A DNA stretch of 64,000 bases from assembly GCF_020360975.1 (NCBI RefSeq), contig NW_025408667.1, positions 6,324,001 through 6,388,000 on the forward strand. Direction: 5' to 3'. Source of the stretch: Hirsutella rhossiliensis (lineage: Eukaryota; Ascomycota; Sordariomycetes; Hypocreales; Ophiocordycipitaceae). Within the stretch, counting starts at the first letter, position 1. Each line of letters starts with the position of its first letter. Shown one piece after another: positions 11,202 through 23,919 of this stretch. The position numbers and the translations under genes are program-made. The notes under the pieces were generated by a model. That model searched no databases and had not been told where the DNA came from. It saw nothing but the letters and a program-made list of their open reading frames with translations.

Positions 11202-11631
11202 GGTTGACAATGGATCGTATAAGTCAGCGGGATGCGGCTTTCCGTGAGCTGGCAAGAGGAAAGAGTTTCCACAGTAATGCTTGGTTGTGTAATAGGTAAG
11301 ATGCTACCAAAATTTGAGGCGGAGTAAGAGCTTCTTAAGTATGACCTATGCGACGCCACCGTTCTGAGCGCTTTGTGGCTCCTTCTTTGAGGCTAGAAAG
11401 AGGTGTCGGAAAGGCACACAGCTTAAACGGGCCGCGGAGGCGTCCCGGCGTGGCTCTGCGGGCTGAGCATGATGGGTGACATGCCAAGTACATCGGAGAT
11501 ACTTGGAGGGATGAGCCCGGCGATACATTTGTCCGTTCTCGCTCTGGATTCCTGGCAAATTGGCCGCCACCTTTGGTGGCAGAGACCGTCCAAACGGGTG
11601 GTAAATCCGCCGTCTCATAGTTTATTAGAGA
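11202..11631. other. Upstream region of the DUF3435 gene; edge of RIPed DNA
   Basis: UnRIPed sequence upstream of the DUF3435 start. No domain-bearing ORF: a 90-codon minus ORF at 11346-11618 looks spurious. CpA/TpG stop abruptly near 11,617, next to the truncated end of element A1. Confidence 0.5.
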
Positions 11632-11779
11632 TATAAATATAATAAGATAAGATTAACTTAGTTAAAGAATAGCTAACGCTAAAGAATATTAAAGATATAT
11701 AAAGTTTCCTAGGATTTATAAATTACTACTAACGATTTATTAAAGATTTTAAAAAGATTATAGTACTACTATATAACTT

Positions 11780-13740
11780 AATAAAGAAGGAAAAAGAATT
11801 TATATAAGACGATAAAGCTAATAAAGCTTTTAAATATATTAAGACTATAATTATATAAGAACTAGTCTTAATTACCTTTAATTTAAAATAATAAATTAAA
11901 CTTAAAACTAATATATTAGACTTTACTTTAAGAGTATAAATTAAATAAAAGGGCGATAAAGAAAGACTATAACTAATTATATTTTACTCGAAAAAGCTAT
12001 ATAGTATAGAACTTAATTACCCTATCTACGATAAAGAATTCCTTATAATTATTTAAGCTTTTAAGGAATTTTAATACTACCTTCTTAAAAGTAAATATAA
12101 AGTTAAGGTCTATATAGACTATAAGAATATCTTATATTTTATAACGATATAATAGTTAAATAGATAATAGATCTAATAGGCTAAATATTTATTAGAATTT
12201 AACTATAAAATAATCTATAGAAAAGGAAAAGAAAATAGTTAAGCTAATACCTTTAATAGATAAAGTAACTATAATATAGGAGTACTTATAGCGAAAAGAT
12301 AGCTCTTAGAAATTAATAAAAATAAGAACGACTAGTAACGATAGCTAAATATAATATTTAAAGTATAACCTAACGACTTAATATACTAAAAGATCCTAAA
12401 ATAAATAAAAGAATATAAAGTATTAAAGGGATATAATATAGAATATTTAGAAATTCTAATATATAAAAATAAAATCTAGATACTACTAGTATTATAAGAT
12501 AAAGTTATATAAGATATATACGAATATTTAATATATAAATACTAAGGAATCTAAAGAATAATAAAATAGATTAAACGATAATATAACTTCTTATAGCTTA
12601 AGAAAGTAGTATAATAAGTTATTAAAGAATACGAACTTTATATATAAAGTAAAGCTAAATAATATAAGCTATATAGAGAATTATAACCGCTATTAGTATT
12701 AGAGAAACTATAGGATTTAATAGCTTTTAATAATATTATAAAGCTATTACTATTAAAAGAACTTATAACTAACGTTAAATATAATAGTATATTTATTATT
12801 ACTAATAGATTAATAAAGTATAGATACTTTTTACTATATAAAGAAGTAAGTAATATAAAAGAGCTAGTATATATATTCCTATAAATAATTATTAGTAATT
12901 ATAGACTATTAAACGAGATTATCTTTAATAAAGAAAGTATATTTATAGCTAAGTTTTAATAAGCTCTTATAGTATAATTAAGGACGAAATATAAGCTTAG
13001 TATAGCTTATTACTTATAAATAGATAGATAAATAAAACGACTTAACTAAACGCTTAAATAATATTTACGATATTATATTAACTATAAATAAAACGATTAA
13101 GTTAAATAACTACTAATAGTATAACTAGCTTATAATAGCTTAGTTATAGAAATAACTAAGCTCTTACTAATATACGCTAATTATAGATATAACCTAGAAG
13201 TATTTAAGGTTACTTAATAAAGACTATATGTAAAATAAGCAATACTATAAGTAGATTAGCTATAAAAATTATATAAAGAAATATAATAAGAACTTTAATT
13301 TATTAAAGAATAAATATCTACTTACTATAATCGGAAAAGATTATAGGGACTAATCTTTTAAGAGGGAGATATAGTCTACCTTATATAACGAAATATTAAA
13401 ATAAAATAACTAAGTAATAAATTAGATTTTAAGAAACTTAGACTATTTAAGGTTAAGAAAACTATTTTAAAAGTTAACTATAAACTTTCGCTATTAATAA
13501 TAATATAGATATACCTAATATTTTATATCTTATTATTAGAACTAGCGCTATAAAACGCTAAACTATAAGAAAAAATTAAAGTTAATAATAATTAAGAATA
13601 TAAAGTAGAATAAATACTAGATATAAGAAAATAAGGTTAGTAATAAGAATACCTTATTAAGTAAAAAGGATATAGACTAAAGGAAAATACCTAAGAACTA
13701 CTTAAGCACTTAACCTATTATAGTTCTTTACTTTAATAGT
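11780..13740 (+). pseudogene. A1 pol fragment: RNase H - integrase - chromodomain (RIPed)
   Basis: Reading through RIP stops (TAA/TAG from CAA, CAG, TGG), the Ty3 RNase H pattern is clear near 11.96-12.24 kb: FYSKKLYSIELNYPIYDKEF, VKVYIDYKNILYFIT and FNYKIIYRKGKENSQAN. Integrase follows to about 13.35 kb. A chromodomain lies at about 13,645-13,700 (EYLIK(W)KGY..KENT(W)E). Chromodomains steer integration to chosen chromatin. No frame is open; ATG codons are gone. Confidence 0.8.
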
Positions 13741-14320
13741 TCTACTAGTAAAATCTACCCTAGGTATTATAAAATCGTATAATAAACTAATAGTATTTTA
13801 ATTAATTATATTAAATCTACTTATAGACTAAATATTAACTACCGCTTTAGATTCTTAGCGCTTAGCCTTATTAAGGTTATCTAAAAAATAAAGGCCTTAA
13901 TAGACTATCTTAGTACCCTTTATCTTTAGCTAGCGCTTTTAACGGTAAAGCCGCGCTAAACGAGCTAAGGCTTTATTTAGGTCGGCTTAAGCTTTTAATA
14001 TTTACTCCTTAGTAATTTCTTCTTTTTTATTTAATCGATCGGACTTTAGATTTATTTAGGATACTAAGAAACACATTAGCTATAGATAATAAGTAGGATA
14101 ATAAGGTTACCTATAAGAGCTAATCGCTATACCTAACGTATTATAAGAACGACCCCGCTATATATATTTAATATACTTAGAAGATTTCTTTAGTATTTTA
14201 TAGCGGAAGCCGCGCGACGAATAAAAAGAATATAGTATAACGTCGAAACTAAGATAATTAATAGACTTAGCTAAATAAATACGCTTAAGGGTCTTATAAG
14301 AACGATCCTTTAATACGCGA
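13740..14320 (-). pseudogene. A1 antisense accessory ORF (RIPed)
   Basis: Reads opposite to gag-pol, between the chromodomain and the 3' LTR. It matches the A3 copy (54,390-54,990): a basic N-terminus, a Cys-rich block whose Cys now read Tyr, and a charged helical segment. Function unknown. Confidence 0.6.
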
Positions 14321-14464
14321 CTAGATATACTATTAGTAGTATATCCTAAGAGATAGAAAGGACGAAATAGGGAATATATATATACGCGATAAGGGTATAT
14401 TTATATACGGTAGCTAAGGTAGTAGTAGGTCTTATAGATAAGACTAAAAGGAGGGGAGATATCG

Positions 14465-14934
14465 TATTATAACTATAGTTAGTAGGCTATAAGAGAGCTA
14501 GCTACGTTTATATAATAAGGCGGCTTAAAATAATAGTTAGGATAAGAAGTTACTTAGGCTTAGCTTACTTAGAGCGTATATAAGCTAAGTAAGCCTTATA
14601 TAGATAGATTACTACTTAAGAGTATAGCTTATAATTAAGCTATAATAAGCTATAAAAGGGATTATAGCTAAGACTATAATCTAAGGATAGTCTTTATAGG
14701 TATATATAGCTACCTACTTTTACTCCTTTAAATAGATAGCTTAATAGCTTTTAATATAGATCTTTATTACGATTCTATCTTTAATTCTAATTACCTAGTT
14801 ATAGTCTATAGTCTATAACCTTTAACTTATTACTAACGTAATATACTTATTATTACTTAGACCACGCCCTATTATATCTATTAATATAAACCCCTTAATA
14901 GGTTTATCTCTTAGAAATAATACTAGTTATTATA
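14465..14934 (+). repeat. 3' LTR of A1 (type-1 U3), 470 bp
   Basis: Starts TATTATAACTATAG right after the polypurine tract and ends GTTATTATA. Its inverted counterparts are the A3 LTRs. Terminal TG..CA are changed to TA..TA, as RIP would do. Confidence 0.85.
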
Positions 14935-16007
14935 ATAAAGCGTTTCCTTTATAGCTTTTAAATTATATCTCCTTAAAGTAATATTAAGTAAGCGTCTACG
15001 CTATTAAAAGCGTATAAGTCTACTACTATTTAGCCCTTTTCGTTACTATATATAGTTCTCTAAACTATAAATATAAGGTAAGCGAATAAGGTTGCCTTTA
15101 TAACCTATTTTATATACCCCTTTTAATATAGGTCCTTATAGGTTTAGTCGATTAGCGCTTTATCCTTTTAGCTAAGTAGGTAAGCCTTAAAAGCTAGTTT
15201 TTATAGGTACTAATTTTCTATTAATAGAATATATATATAGTAGTCTAAGTAGACCTTAATAAGACCTTAGTTCTTTTATAAGGTTAGGAAGAAGGCGACT
15301 ATATATTAAATCTTTTTTTTAAATATAGGGTCTTAATTATAGATTTTAACGTCCTTTAAAGTAGTTATCTCTAAGAAGCTATAGTCTTAAAAATCCTAAT
15401 CTTATAGTTTAAAGTCTATTTATATATCTATAAAAGGAGTTCCCCTTTAATAGACTTAGGGCTCCCTTCTTCTAGGGTTTCTTTTAATAGGTTAGTATCT
15501 TAGTATAGTTCGCTATATTCTATAATCTTTTATATAGCCGGCTCTTTAATTAAAGTTACCCTAGCTAGGGTTTCCTTAAGTAGGTCGATCTATAAAAACT
15601 ATATTTTATCGCTAAGGTCTATTAGTATTCCTAAGTACTATCCTTTCTTAAATTAAATATAGCGAGCGGTAGTATTAACCGCTATAACTAAAGTTATATC
15701 TTAGATTAAGTTATAGGCTAATAATAAGTCTCTTAGAAAAAATACTAAGTTATAATCCCTTAGTACGTCCTTAATTTATACTAGTAAGCGTTTTATCTTA
15801 TATATAAGGACGTCGATATTAGCTTAGTATATAACCTAACGATAGATCGTATAGCCCTATTAAGTTAAGTAAGCTATAACTATTAAGTTACTATATAAGC
15901 TAATAAATATTATTCTCTTAAAGTTTAAGATATTAACTTTATTTAATACTAAGAAATCTTATTTAAGTAATAATCTTATAAATAAGGTCTAAACTACTTA
16001 AGCGCTA
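14935..16007 (-). pseudogene. Family C pol fragment: N-terminal reverse transcriptase (RIPed)
   Basis: Minus-strand reading gives the entry of a Ty3-type RT: KALID(Q)TYKDLY(Q)KGYI, FAYLIFIV, and next to the A1 boundary KG.IVVDLYAFNSVDAYLI. It is cut at 14,934 by A1. It ends at 16,003-16,007 (CGCTA), the duplicated target of A2, and continues at 30,836. The rest of the RT is missing. All Gln/Trp positions are stops. Confidence 0.65.
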
Positions 16008-16472
16008 TATAACGACTAGTATTATTCCTAAGGGATAAACCTATCGAGGGGTTTATATTAATAGATATAATAGGGCGTAGTCTAAGTAATAATAAGTATA
16101 TTACGTTAGTAATAAGTTAGAGGTTATAGACTATAGACTATAACTAAGTAATTAAAATTAAAGATAGAATCATAATAAGGATTTATATTAAAAGCTATCG
16201 AGCTATCTATCTAAAGGAGTATTCCGTTCCTTCCTTATATATCTCGAGAGCTTCCCTAGATCGCCGAGAGCACTAGGTAATCCTATCGCCTAGGAGCGCT
16301 AAGGCGCTAGAGCGATCCTACGATCCTAGCTATAGAGCGTTAAAGCGCTAAAGTAACCCGTCGCTCTAAACTTAATTAGCCCGTTAGTCCGTTTAATATT
16401 CCTTACTCCCTACGTTATATATCCTTATAATATATACTAGTCCCCGTAGTTCGCTAGACTATAGTCGTAATA
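16008..16472 (-). repeat. 3' LTR of A2 (type-2 U3), 465 bp
   Basis: The first ~210 bp (plus-strand order) match the A1/A3 LTRs. The rest, the U3 side, is unrelated and has GAGCGCTAAGGCGCT-like palindromic pieces. A polypurine tract on the minus strand adjoins at 16,473-16,493. Confidence 0.88.
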
Positions 16473-16589
16473 AGATACCTCCCTTCCTTTTAGTCTTACC
16501 TTTAAGACCTACTACCTTAGCCGCTATATATAAATATACCTTTATCGCGTTATACGTAAGTATATTATTCTTTATTCCTTTATCCTTTT

Positions 16590-17235
16590 AAGATATACTA
16601 CTAATAGTATATTTAGTTATATTTAAAAATCCTATTCTTATAATTCCGATAAATTACGTTAACGATCGGAGCTAGTATCTTAGACCGAGATCTATAGTAT
16701 TAAAATTATACCTTACTCCTATTATTTTCGGTTAGGCCTAACTTATAAGGTTAGCAAGCGTTTTAATTAGTATTCTAAATATACCTTTATAGGCCGTTCT
16801 TATAATAAGTATAATATAGCGTCCGCCTATTTATTTTATCCCTTTCCTTCCTTATTATTCTTTTTTATTAATATTCCTTCTTTTTCTAGTTTATTATATT
16901 ATAAATTAATAGTAAAAGATTAATTTAGATAAATAGAAAGTAAAAGAAGTATTAAAGGAAGCGATAGCTCGCCTAGCTTAGATTAGGAAATAAAAGCGTT
17001 TCTTAAAGGACTAAGGTAGTAAGTTATTTTAGCGGGGTATATAAGCTATTAATAAAGAAGATAGTATAATACGTTCTTCTTAAGGCGAATCGGTTTATTT
17101 ATTAAATAAAGAAACTATTACTATTAGTAAGGTTTAATTATTTAGTACCTTAAATATATTAAACTAAGATACTATTCTTAGTAACTCTATATTTCTAAGT
17201 AAAGGTTCGCTTAGTAGAACTATTAAAGTAAAGAA
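16590..17235 (+). pseudogene. A2 antisense accessory ORF remnant (RIPed)
   Basis: Plus-strand reading frame opposite to pol, in the same place as the antisense ORF of A1/A3. Near 16.76-16.81 kb a Y-S-K-Y...RSYNKY block looks like a RIP-altered Cys cluster (C..C...RSC..C). The sequence otherwise differs from the A3 version. Boundaries are approximate. Confidence 0.45.
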
Positions 17236-17239
17236 CTAT

Positions 17240-20200
17240 AGTAGGTTAAGTACTTAAGTAGTTCCTAGGTATTTTCCTTTAGTCTATATCCCTTTTACTT
17301 AATAAGGTATTCTTATTACTAACCTTATTTTCTTATATTTAGTATTTATTCTACTTTATATTCTTAATCGTTATTAACTTCGATTTTTTCCTATAGTTTA
17401 ACGTTTTATAGCGCTAGTTCTAATAATAAGATATAAAATACTAGGTATATCTATATTATTATTAGTAGCGAAAGTTTATAATTAACTTTTAAAATAGTTT
17501 TCTTAACCTTAAATAGTTTAAGTTTCTTAAAATCTAATTTATTACTTAGTTATTTTATTTTAATATTTTATTATATAAGGTAAACTATATCTTCCTCTTA
17601 AAAGATTAGTCCCTATAATCTTTTCCGATTATAGTAAGTAGATATTTATTCTCTAATAAATTAAAGTTCTTATTATATTTCTTTATATAATTTTTATAGC
17701 TAATCTACTTATAGTGTCGCTTATTTTATTTATAGTCCTTATTAAGTAACCTTAAATACTTCTAGGTTATATCTATAATTAGCGTATACTAGTAAGAGCT
17801 TAGTTATTTCCGTAACTAAGCTATTATAAGCTAGTTATGCTATTAGTAGCTATTTAACTTAATTATTTTATTTATAGCTAATATAGTATCGTAAATATTA
17901 TTTAAGCGTTTAGTTAAGTTATTCCGTTTATCTATCTATTTATAGGTAATAAGCTATACTAAGCTTATATTTCGTCCTTAATTATACTATAAAAGCTTAC
18001 TAAAACTTAGCTATAAATATACTTCCTTTATTAAAGATAATCTTATTTAGTAGTTTATAATTACTAATAATAGTTTATAGGAATATATATACTAGCTCTT
18101 TTATATTACTTACTTCTTTATATAGTAAGAAGTACCTATACTTCGTTAGTCTATTAGTAATAATAAATATACTATTATACTTAATATTAGTTATAAGTTC
18201 TTTCGATAGTAATAGCTTTATAATATAGTTAAAAGATATTAAATCCTATAGTTTCTCTAGTACTAATAGCGGTTATAATTCTCTATATAGTTTATATTAT
18301 TTAGCTTTACTTTATATATAAAGTTTATATTCTTTAATAACTTATTATATTACTTCCTTAAGCTATAGGAAGTTATATTATCGTTTAATCCGTTTTATTA
18401 TTCTTTAGATTCCTTAGTATCTATATATTAGATATTTATATATATCTTATATAACTTTATCTTATAATTCTAGTAGTATCTAGATTTTATTTTTATATAT
18501 TAGAACTTCTAAATATTCTATATTATATCCGTTTAATACTTTATATTCTTTTATCTATTTTAGGATCTTTTAATATATTAAGTTATTAGGTTATACTTTA
18601 AATATTATATTTAGCTATCGTTACTAGTAGTTCCTATTTTTATTAATTTCTAAGAGCTATCCTTTTACTATAAGTACCCCTATATTATAGTTACTTTATC
18701 GACTAAGGGTATTAGCTCGACCGTTTTCTATTCCTTTTTTATAGATTATTTTATAGTTAAATTCTAATAAATATTCGGCCTATTAAATCTATTATCTATT
18801 TAACTATTATATTATTATAAAGTATAAGATATTCTTATAATTTATATAGACCTTAACTTTATATTTACTTTTAAGAAGGTAATATCGAAATTCCTTAAAA
18901 GCTTAAATAATTATAAGGAATTCTTTATTATAAATAAGGCAATTAAGTTCTATACTATATAGCTTTTTCGAATAAAATATAATTAATTATAGTCTTTTTT
19001 TATTATCTTTTTATCCGATTTATACTCTTAAAGTAAAGTTTAATATATTAGTTTTAAGTTCGATTTATCGTTTTAAATTAAAGGTAGTTAAGACTAGTTC
19101 TTATATAATTATAGTTTTAATATATTTAAAAGCTTTATTAGCTTTATCGTCCTATATAAATTCTTTTTCCTTTTTCGTTAAGTTATATAGTAGTACTATA
19201 GTCTTTTTAAAATCTTTAATAAATCGTTAATAGTAATTAATAAATCCTAGGAAACTTTATACGTTCTTAATATTCTTTAGCGTTAGCTATTCTTTAACTA
19301 AGTTAATTTTATCTTATTATATTTATATCTCTCTTAGTAAGATCGTATATTTAAGGAAGTCTACTTCTTATATATAAAACTTACTTTTCTTTAGTTTAAC
19401 TAGTAACTTTATATTCTAAAGTATATAGAGTACCTTATAAACGTATTCCTTATATTCTTTTAAGGTATCTAAGAAGATTAAGATATTATCTAAGTATACT
19501 ACTATAAAGATATCTAAGTATTTATATAGGATATTATTAATTATCTATTAAAAGGTAGCTAGTATATTTATAAGTTTAAATAGTATTACTAGATATTTAA
19601 ATAGTTTAAATTTCGTTTTAAAGGCTATTATTTATTTATATCCCTTTTTTATATATATTAAGTTATAGGCGCCTTTAAGATTAAGGGCTATAAACTATTT
19701 TTTACTATATAGTTAATCTTATAGTTTTAATATAAGCGGTAATAGTATTCGGTCCTTTATTATAATATTATTTAAGCGTTTATAATTAATAACTAGTTAT
19801 AGCTTACTATTTTTCTTTAAAATAAATATAACTAGATAGCTTACTTTAGATATTAACGTTTATATATATCCCTTTTATAGATTCTCGTTAAGGTAGTTAT
19901 ATAGCGTTTATAATTACTTTTCGTTTAAGTTATAGATCTTATAAAATATTAGCGTTATTCTATCCTTAAGATAAATTTTATAGTCCTATTAGCTATATTT
20001 AAGTAACCCTATCTTAAGTTCTTCCTTAAAGAGTTTATTATATTTCCGGTATTCTTAAGGGATATTCTTTATTTTATTTTATAGGCTTTATTTTTTCCTT
20101 TAAGAGCTAGTTTCTCTTAACTTAAGCTCTTTATTAATTTATTTAAGGTCTTTCCTTAAAGTAGTAATAACTCTTTAAATCTTTATATTATATCCTTTAT

Positions 20201-23191
20201 TCTATTTATATTAGATACTAGGTTATATAGCTATATTAGTTAATATATAGGTTTTATTAGTCGATTTTATTATATCTATTAGTTCGGTTACTATTTTTAT
20301 TTATATCGCTAAAGCCTATAATAATTTACTTAAACGGCTATCCTTTTTATCCTATTTAGTAGCTAAATTATTATAAAATTTTACTTTCTTTTAAATCTAC
20401 TAGTCCTAGAAACTTATATCTTTATCTTAACGTAGCTAGCTAGTTTTCTAGTTAATTAGTAGGTTGCTCTCCTATAGCTATAGAAGCCTTAATATAAGGT
20501 TATATTTTTTAATATCTATAATATTAAAGTTAACTTATTTATTATAGCCCTAAATATTAATATTAAGGTAATTAATTTCTATATTAATAATTCTATTATT
20601 ATATTTAAAGGCCTCTCCTTTAATATTTATAAGTTTATATAGATCTTTCTTATATCTCTATATAAGTTAGTAATAATTAACGATTTTAAGTAAAATATAA
20701 TTACTTATTACGCTATAGTCTAAAAGTATATATATATAATATCCCGTAATTTAGATATCTAATACTATTTAGTCGCTATAGCTTACTATTATTATATATA
20801 AGGTCCTTAGATCTTATTATATTATCTTAGTCTATAGCCCTTTTATAAATAGTATACCTTATTTTTTACCTAGTCCTTATTTATTTTATTTAGGTATTCT
20901 TCTTTAATTTATTATTAATATCGTTTATTTATATTTTTATCGTATAGTATTATATTAAGGCTTAAGAGACTAATTTCTTATAGCTAATTAAAGATTTCTT
21001 ATTTCTTAATACTATATCGTTTATATTATACTACTTTATAGTTAATTACGTACTATACTTTATAATTTTATTTATTTTCTTACTAAAGGTTAAGTTTTTA
21101 TTTAGCGTCTTTTTATTTTTTATATAGTATTTCTATACCGATTTTTCCTTAGTCGAATATAGCTTATAGCCTTTATATATATTACTAATAATATTTTAGT
21201 ATACCGTTATATCGTTTATACTATACTTATACTTTTTTATATTTATAAACTCTATAGTTTAAGTATATATATTCGTTATAATCTTCTTTATTATATTTAA
21301 CTTATTATATAAGTTTTTAAAAGATTAAGGGTTTAAATACCTTAAAGTAAGTAGCGCTATACTATTCCTCTATTTTAGCGTATCTATAGATTTTATATAT
21401 CTTTAAAAGACATCTTATTAATAATCTATAATTATCGCGGTATTTAAGTAACGTACTATAATTAGGTTCTAATAATATAACTTAGTCGTTTAGGTAGCGT
21501 TAATTAATTTTCTAGTAGTCTAGTTCTATACTTAAGTAGGGTTTCGAAAGTACTTATCTCTTAAACCTAACTAAGAAAGTATTATATTATACCTTTATCT
21601 AAAAGTATATTATATAATCTAGGTAAACGTATAATATCTATAAAATATACTTATAGTACTTATAAGTAAGTAGTATTTATAGATTATCTTTAAATTCTCC
21701 TTATAGTTACTATTCTTATTATAAAGCTATAAAGGTATTAACTACGGCGATAGCTATAGTATAGTCTCCTTTAAGTAGTACTAGTTAATATCGAATTAAT
21801 ATAGCTTATTAGTTTTCTATAAGAATTTAAGGTATTTATTAGGTTTTAATTTTAAGTATTTCTTTAAATTCTTTAAAGTATAAAGCGTATTCTTTAATTA
21901 TAGTATTTTCCCTTAATAGTAAGGGTAGTAGTATAAGTTCGTTCTTATTTTCTATTTCTCTAAGTATTTCTTATTTTTTAAAGCTTATATTATTAATACT
22001 TTATTAGTCCTCTTTAAGTTATTATTTAAGTTTTATAAGTATAAAGCCTATATCTATATCTTTTTTATTATATTATTTATAGACTACCTATTATTATTAT
22101 CGATTTTTATTTTATATATCTTCTTAGAATCGTTTACTATTCTTCTTAATTTAGTTTTAAGAGACTCCTTTAAGATAAGGGTATTTTAGTTTTATAAATT
22201 TAACTTATTTTTATATTTTAAGATCCCTTTATTATAGTATTATAAGGGTTTTCTTTAATAGCTTTAAGAACTATTTAGTACCGTTCTTATCGCTTAGGTA
22301 TACTATATATTCGTTATTATAGTATATAGTCTAGCTAAGGAGTTTATACTTTAGTTCCTATCTATTAATAGCGTTTAGGTATTTCTTACCTTTTAAGGCT
22401 AGTACCTAGTATATTTTCTTCTCCTTATAAGGTTATTTATATTCTTTAAAGTAATATCTAAGTTTCTTATAGTTAAAATACTTTCCTTTACTTTTCTATA
22501 TTATATCTAGATCTATCTTACCTAGGTTATTTATATAAGTATAAGTAATAGGAGTTTTAAGCTTCTTTTTATAGTTAGGGCGTTAGTTAAAGTTATTCTT
22601 ATAAGAAGGGTTTTAGTTTCCTCTTCCTTATTTCTTTTCTTAGCGTTATATATACTATCTATTATCGATTTATACACTATAGTAATATAGTCTAAGAGAT
22701 TATTAAGTCGATTTTCCTTATAAAGCTCGTCCTTAACTTCTTCTTTAGGCCTATTATAGAATCGTAATATAAGAGGTTCGTTATCCTAATTAAGTTTTAA
22801 GGTAACTTAGCGGAACTTTATAGTATAATCTAATACTAAGATCCTTTATTGAAGTTCTTAAAGTTTTTATTTAGCTTCTTATTCCTTATTAGTTATTCTA
22901 AATACCTTTATAATAGCTTCTTTAAATCCTTAGAAACTAGTAAAGACTTTATCTATCTTATTATCTTATCGCGCTAGCTAGTTATTAAGAAAGTCCCTTA
23001 TAATAAGTCTAAACTAAGTAAGTACTATTCTAGATAAATAATTCCTTACGTAAAGTACCTTTTTAACTAAGTCTAAGAGTTTAGTAAGGTAAAACTAATA
23101 GTAGGCCTTAAGTTAAGTAAGAAAGTCTTAAAGTATACTATAAGTACTATTAAATAGTCCTAGCTATTTTAGTTTAACTACTTTTCTAAGG
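17240..23191 (-). pseudogene. A2 gag-pol (main part), RIPed
   Basis: Read on the minus strand. A chromodomain remnant lies at about 17,280-17,320. Integrase and RNase H lie between about 17.6 and 19.1 kb. The RT catalytic site at about 19,480-19,510 reads VVYLDNILIF, where the second Asp is Asn through a G-to-A change. A gag zinc knuckle near 22.43-22.48 kb has Cys read as Tyr. The 5' part of gag continues at 30,182-30,371 beyond B1. Confidence 0.82.
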
Positions 23192-23196
23192 TCCTT

Positions 23197-23382
23197 TATT
23201 ATAGAGTAAGTAGAGGTATATATATAGGTGCTATCTATAGGATAATATTAATAAGCTATATAGAGCTCTTCTATACGCGGCTAGCCCGCCCTTATACTTA
23301 TAGGATCTAGCCCTTTATATATAGCTATATAGCTTAGGCTACGGCCTAAGCCTATTACTTATAATAGTTAAAGACTCTTATA
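23197..23382 (-). repeat. 3' LTR of B1, 186 bp
   Basis: TATTATAGAG...CTCTTATA; matches 29,991-30,176. The central palindrome has decayed to GGCCTAAGC/GCTTAGGC with CGTAG in the middle. Confidence 0.92.
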
Positions 23383-23919
23383 TAATGCCCTCCCTTAAGC
23401 GCGGCGTAGCGCTGCCCTATTAATAGCTCCTATATAATTAGGCCTATACCGCGGGCTCTTCCCTACCCTTTCCCGTTAATAGGGCCGGCCCTACTAGCCT
23501 TATTATCCCCGCGCTTATTAGCCTAGGTAGCTAGGACCTAGCTCTATACTCGTCGGCTAGCTAGCCGTTTAAATAGGGGCGTAACCTATTATATACGCCC
23601 CTAGGTAGCTAGCGGCTAGTCCGGACCTACGTAAGCCTTAGGTTGCCCGTCCCCTCTACCTTAGGTAGTATCCTCTACTAAGGGGTATATAAGGTAGTAT
23701 CCCCCCCTTCCCTCTTCCCTTCCTTCTCTCCCTTCTTTAACTATAGTAGTAGTATTAATAGGTAAGTTCCGCTTTACTTAAGGCGTTAGTCCGTTCTTAG
23801 CTATATAGGCCGCTCTATTAACGTATACTTATAGTAATAGCGGTAGTAGTAATAATAGCCTTAATAATAATAATAACTTTAACTAATAAGTTCTACGCCT
23901 TATAGAGTAGGAGGCCGTA

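Larger units (their letters stand above)
11632..14934 (+). mobile_element. Ty3/Gypsy chromovirus A1, 5'-truncated, RIPed
   Basis: Plus-strand 3' part of family A. It starts abruptly at the junction with unRIPed DNA, then holds RT end/RNase H, integrase, chromodomain, an antisense ORF, a polypurine tract (AAAAGGAGGGGAGAT at about 14,445-14,459) and a 3' LTR. It is the same subfamily as A3 (same LTR U3). No partner 5' LTR is in the window, so no TSD can be checked. The sequence beyond its LTR is family C, so A1 probably inserted into C. Confidence 0.85.

Noticed and set aside
11346..11618. 90-codon minus-strand ORF upstream of the DUF3435 gene
   Set aside because: No recognisable motif, ends at the RIP edge, no splice link to the gene.
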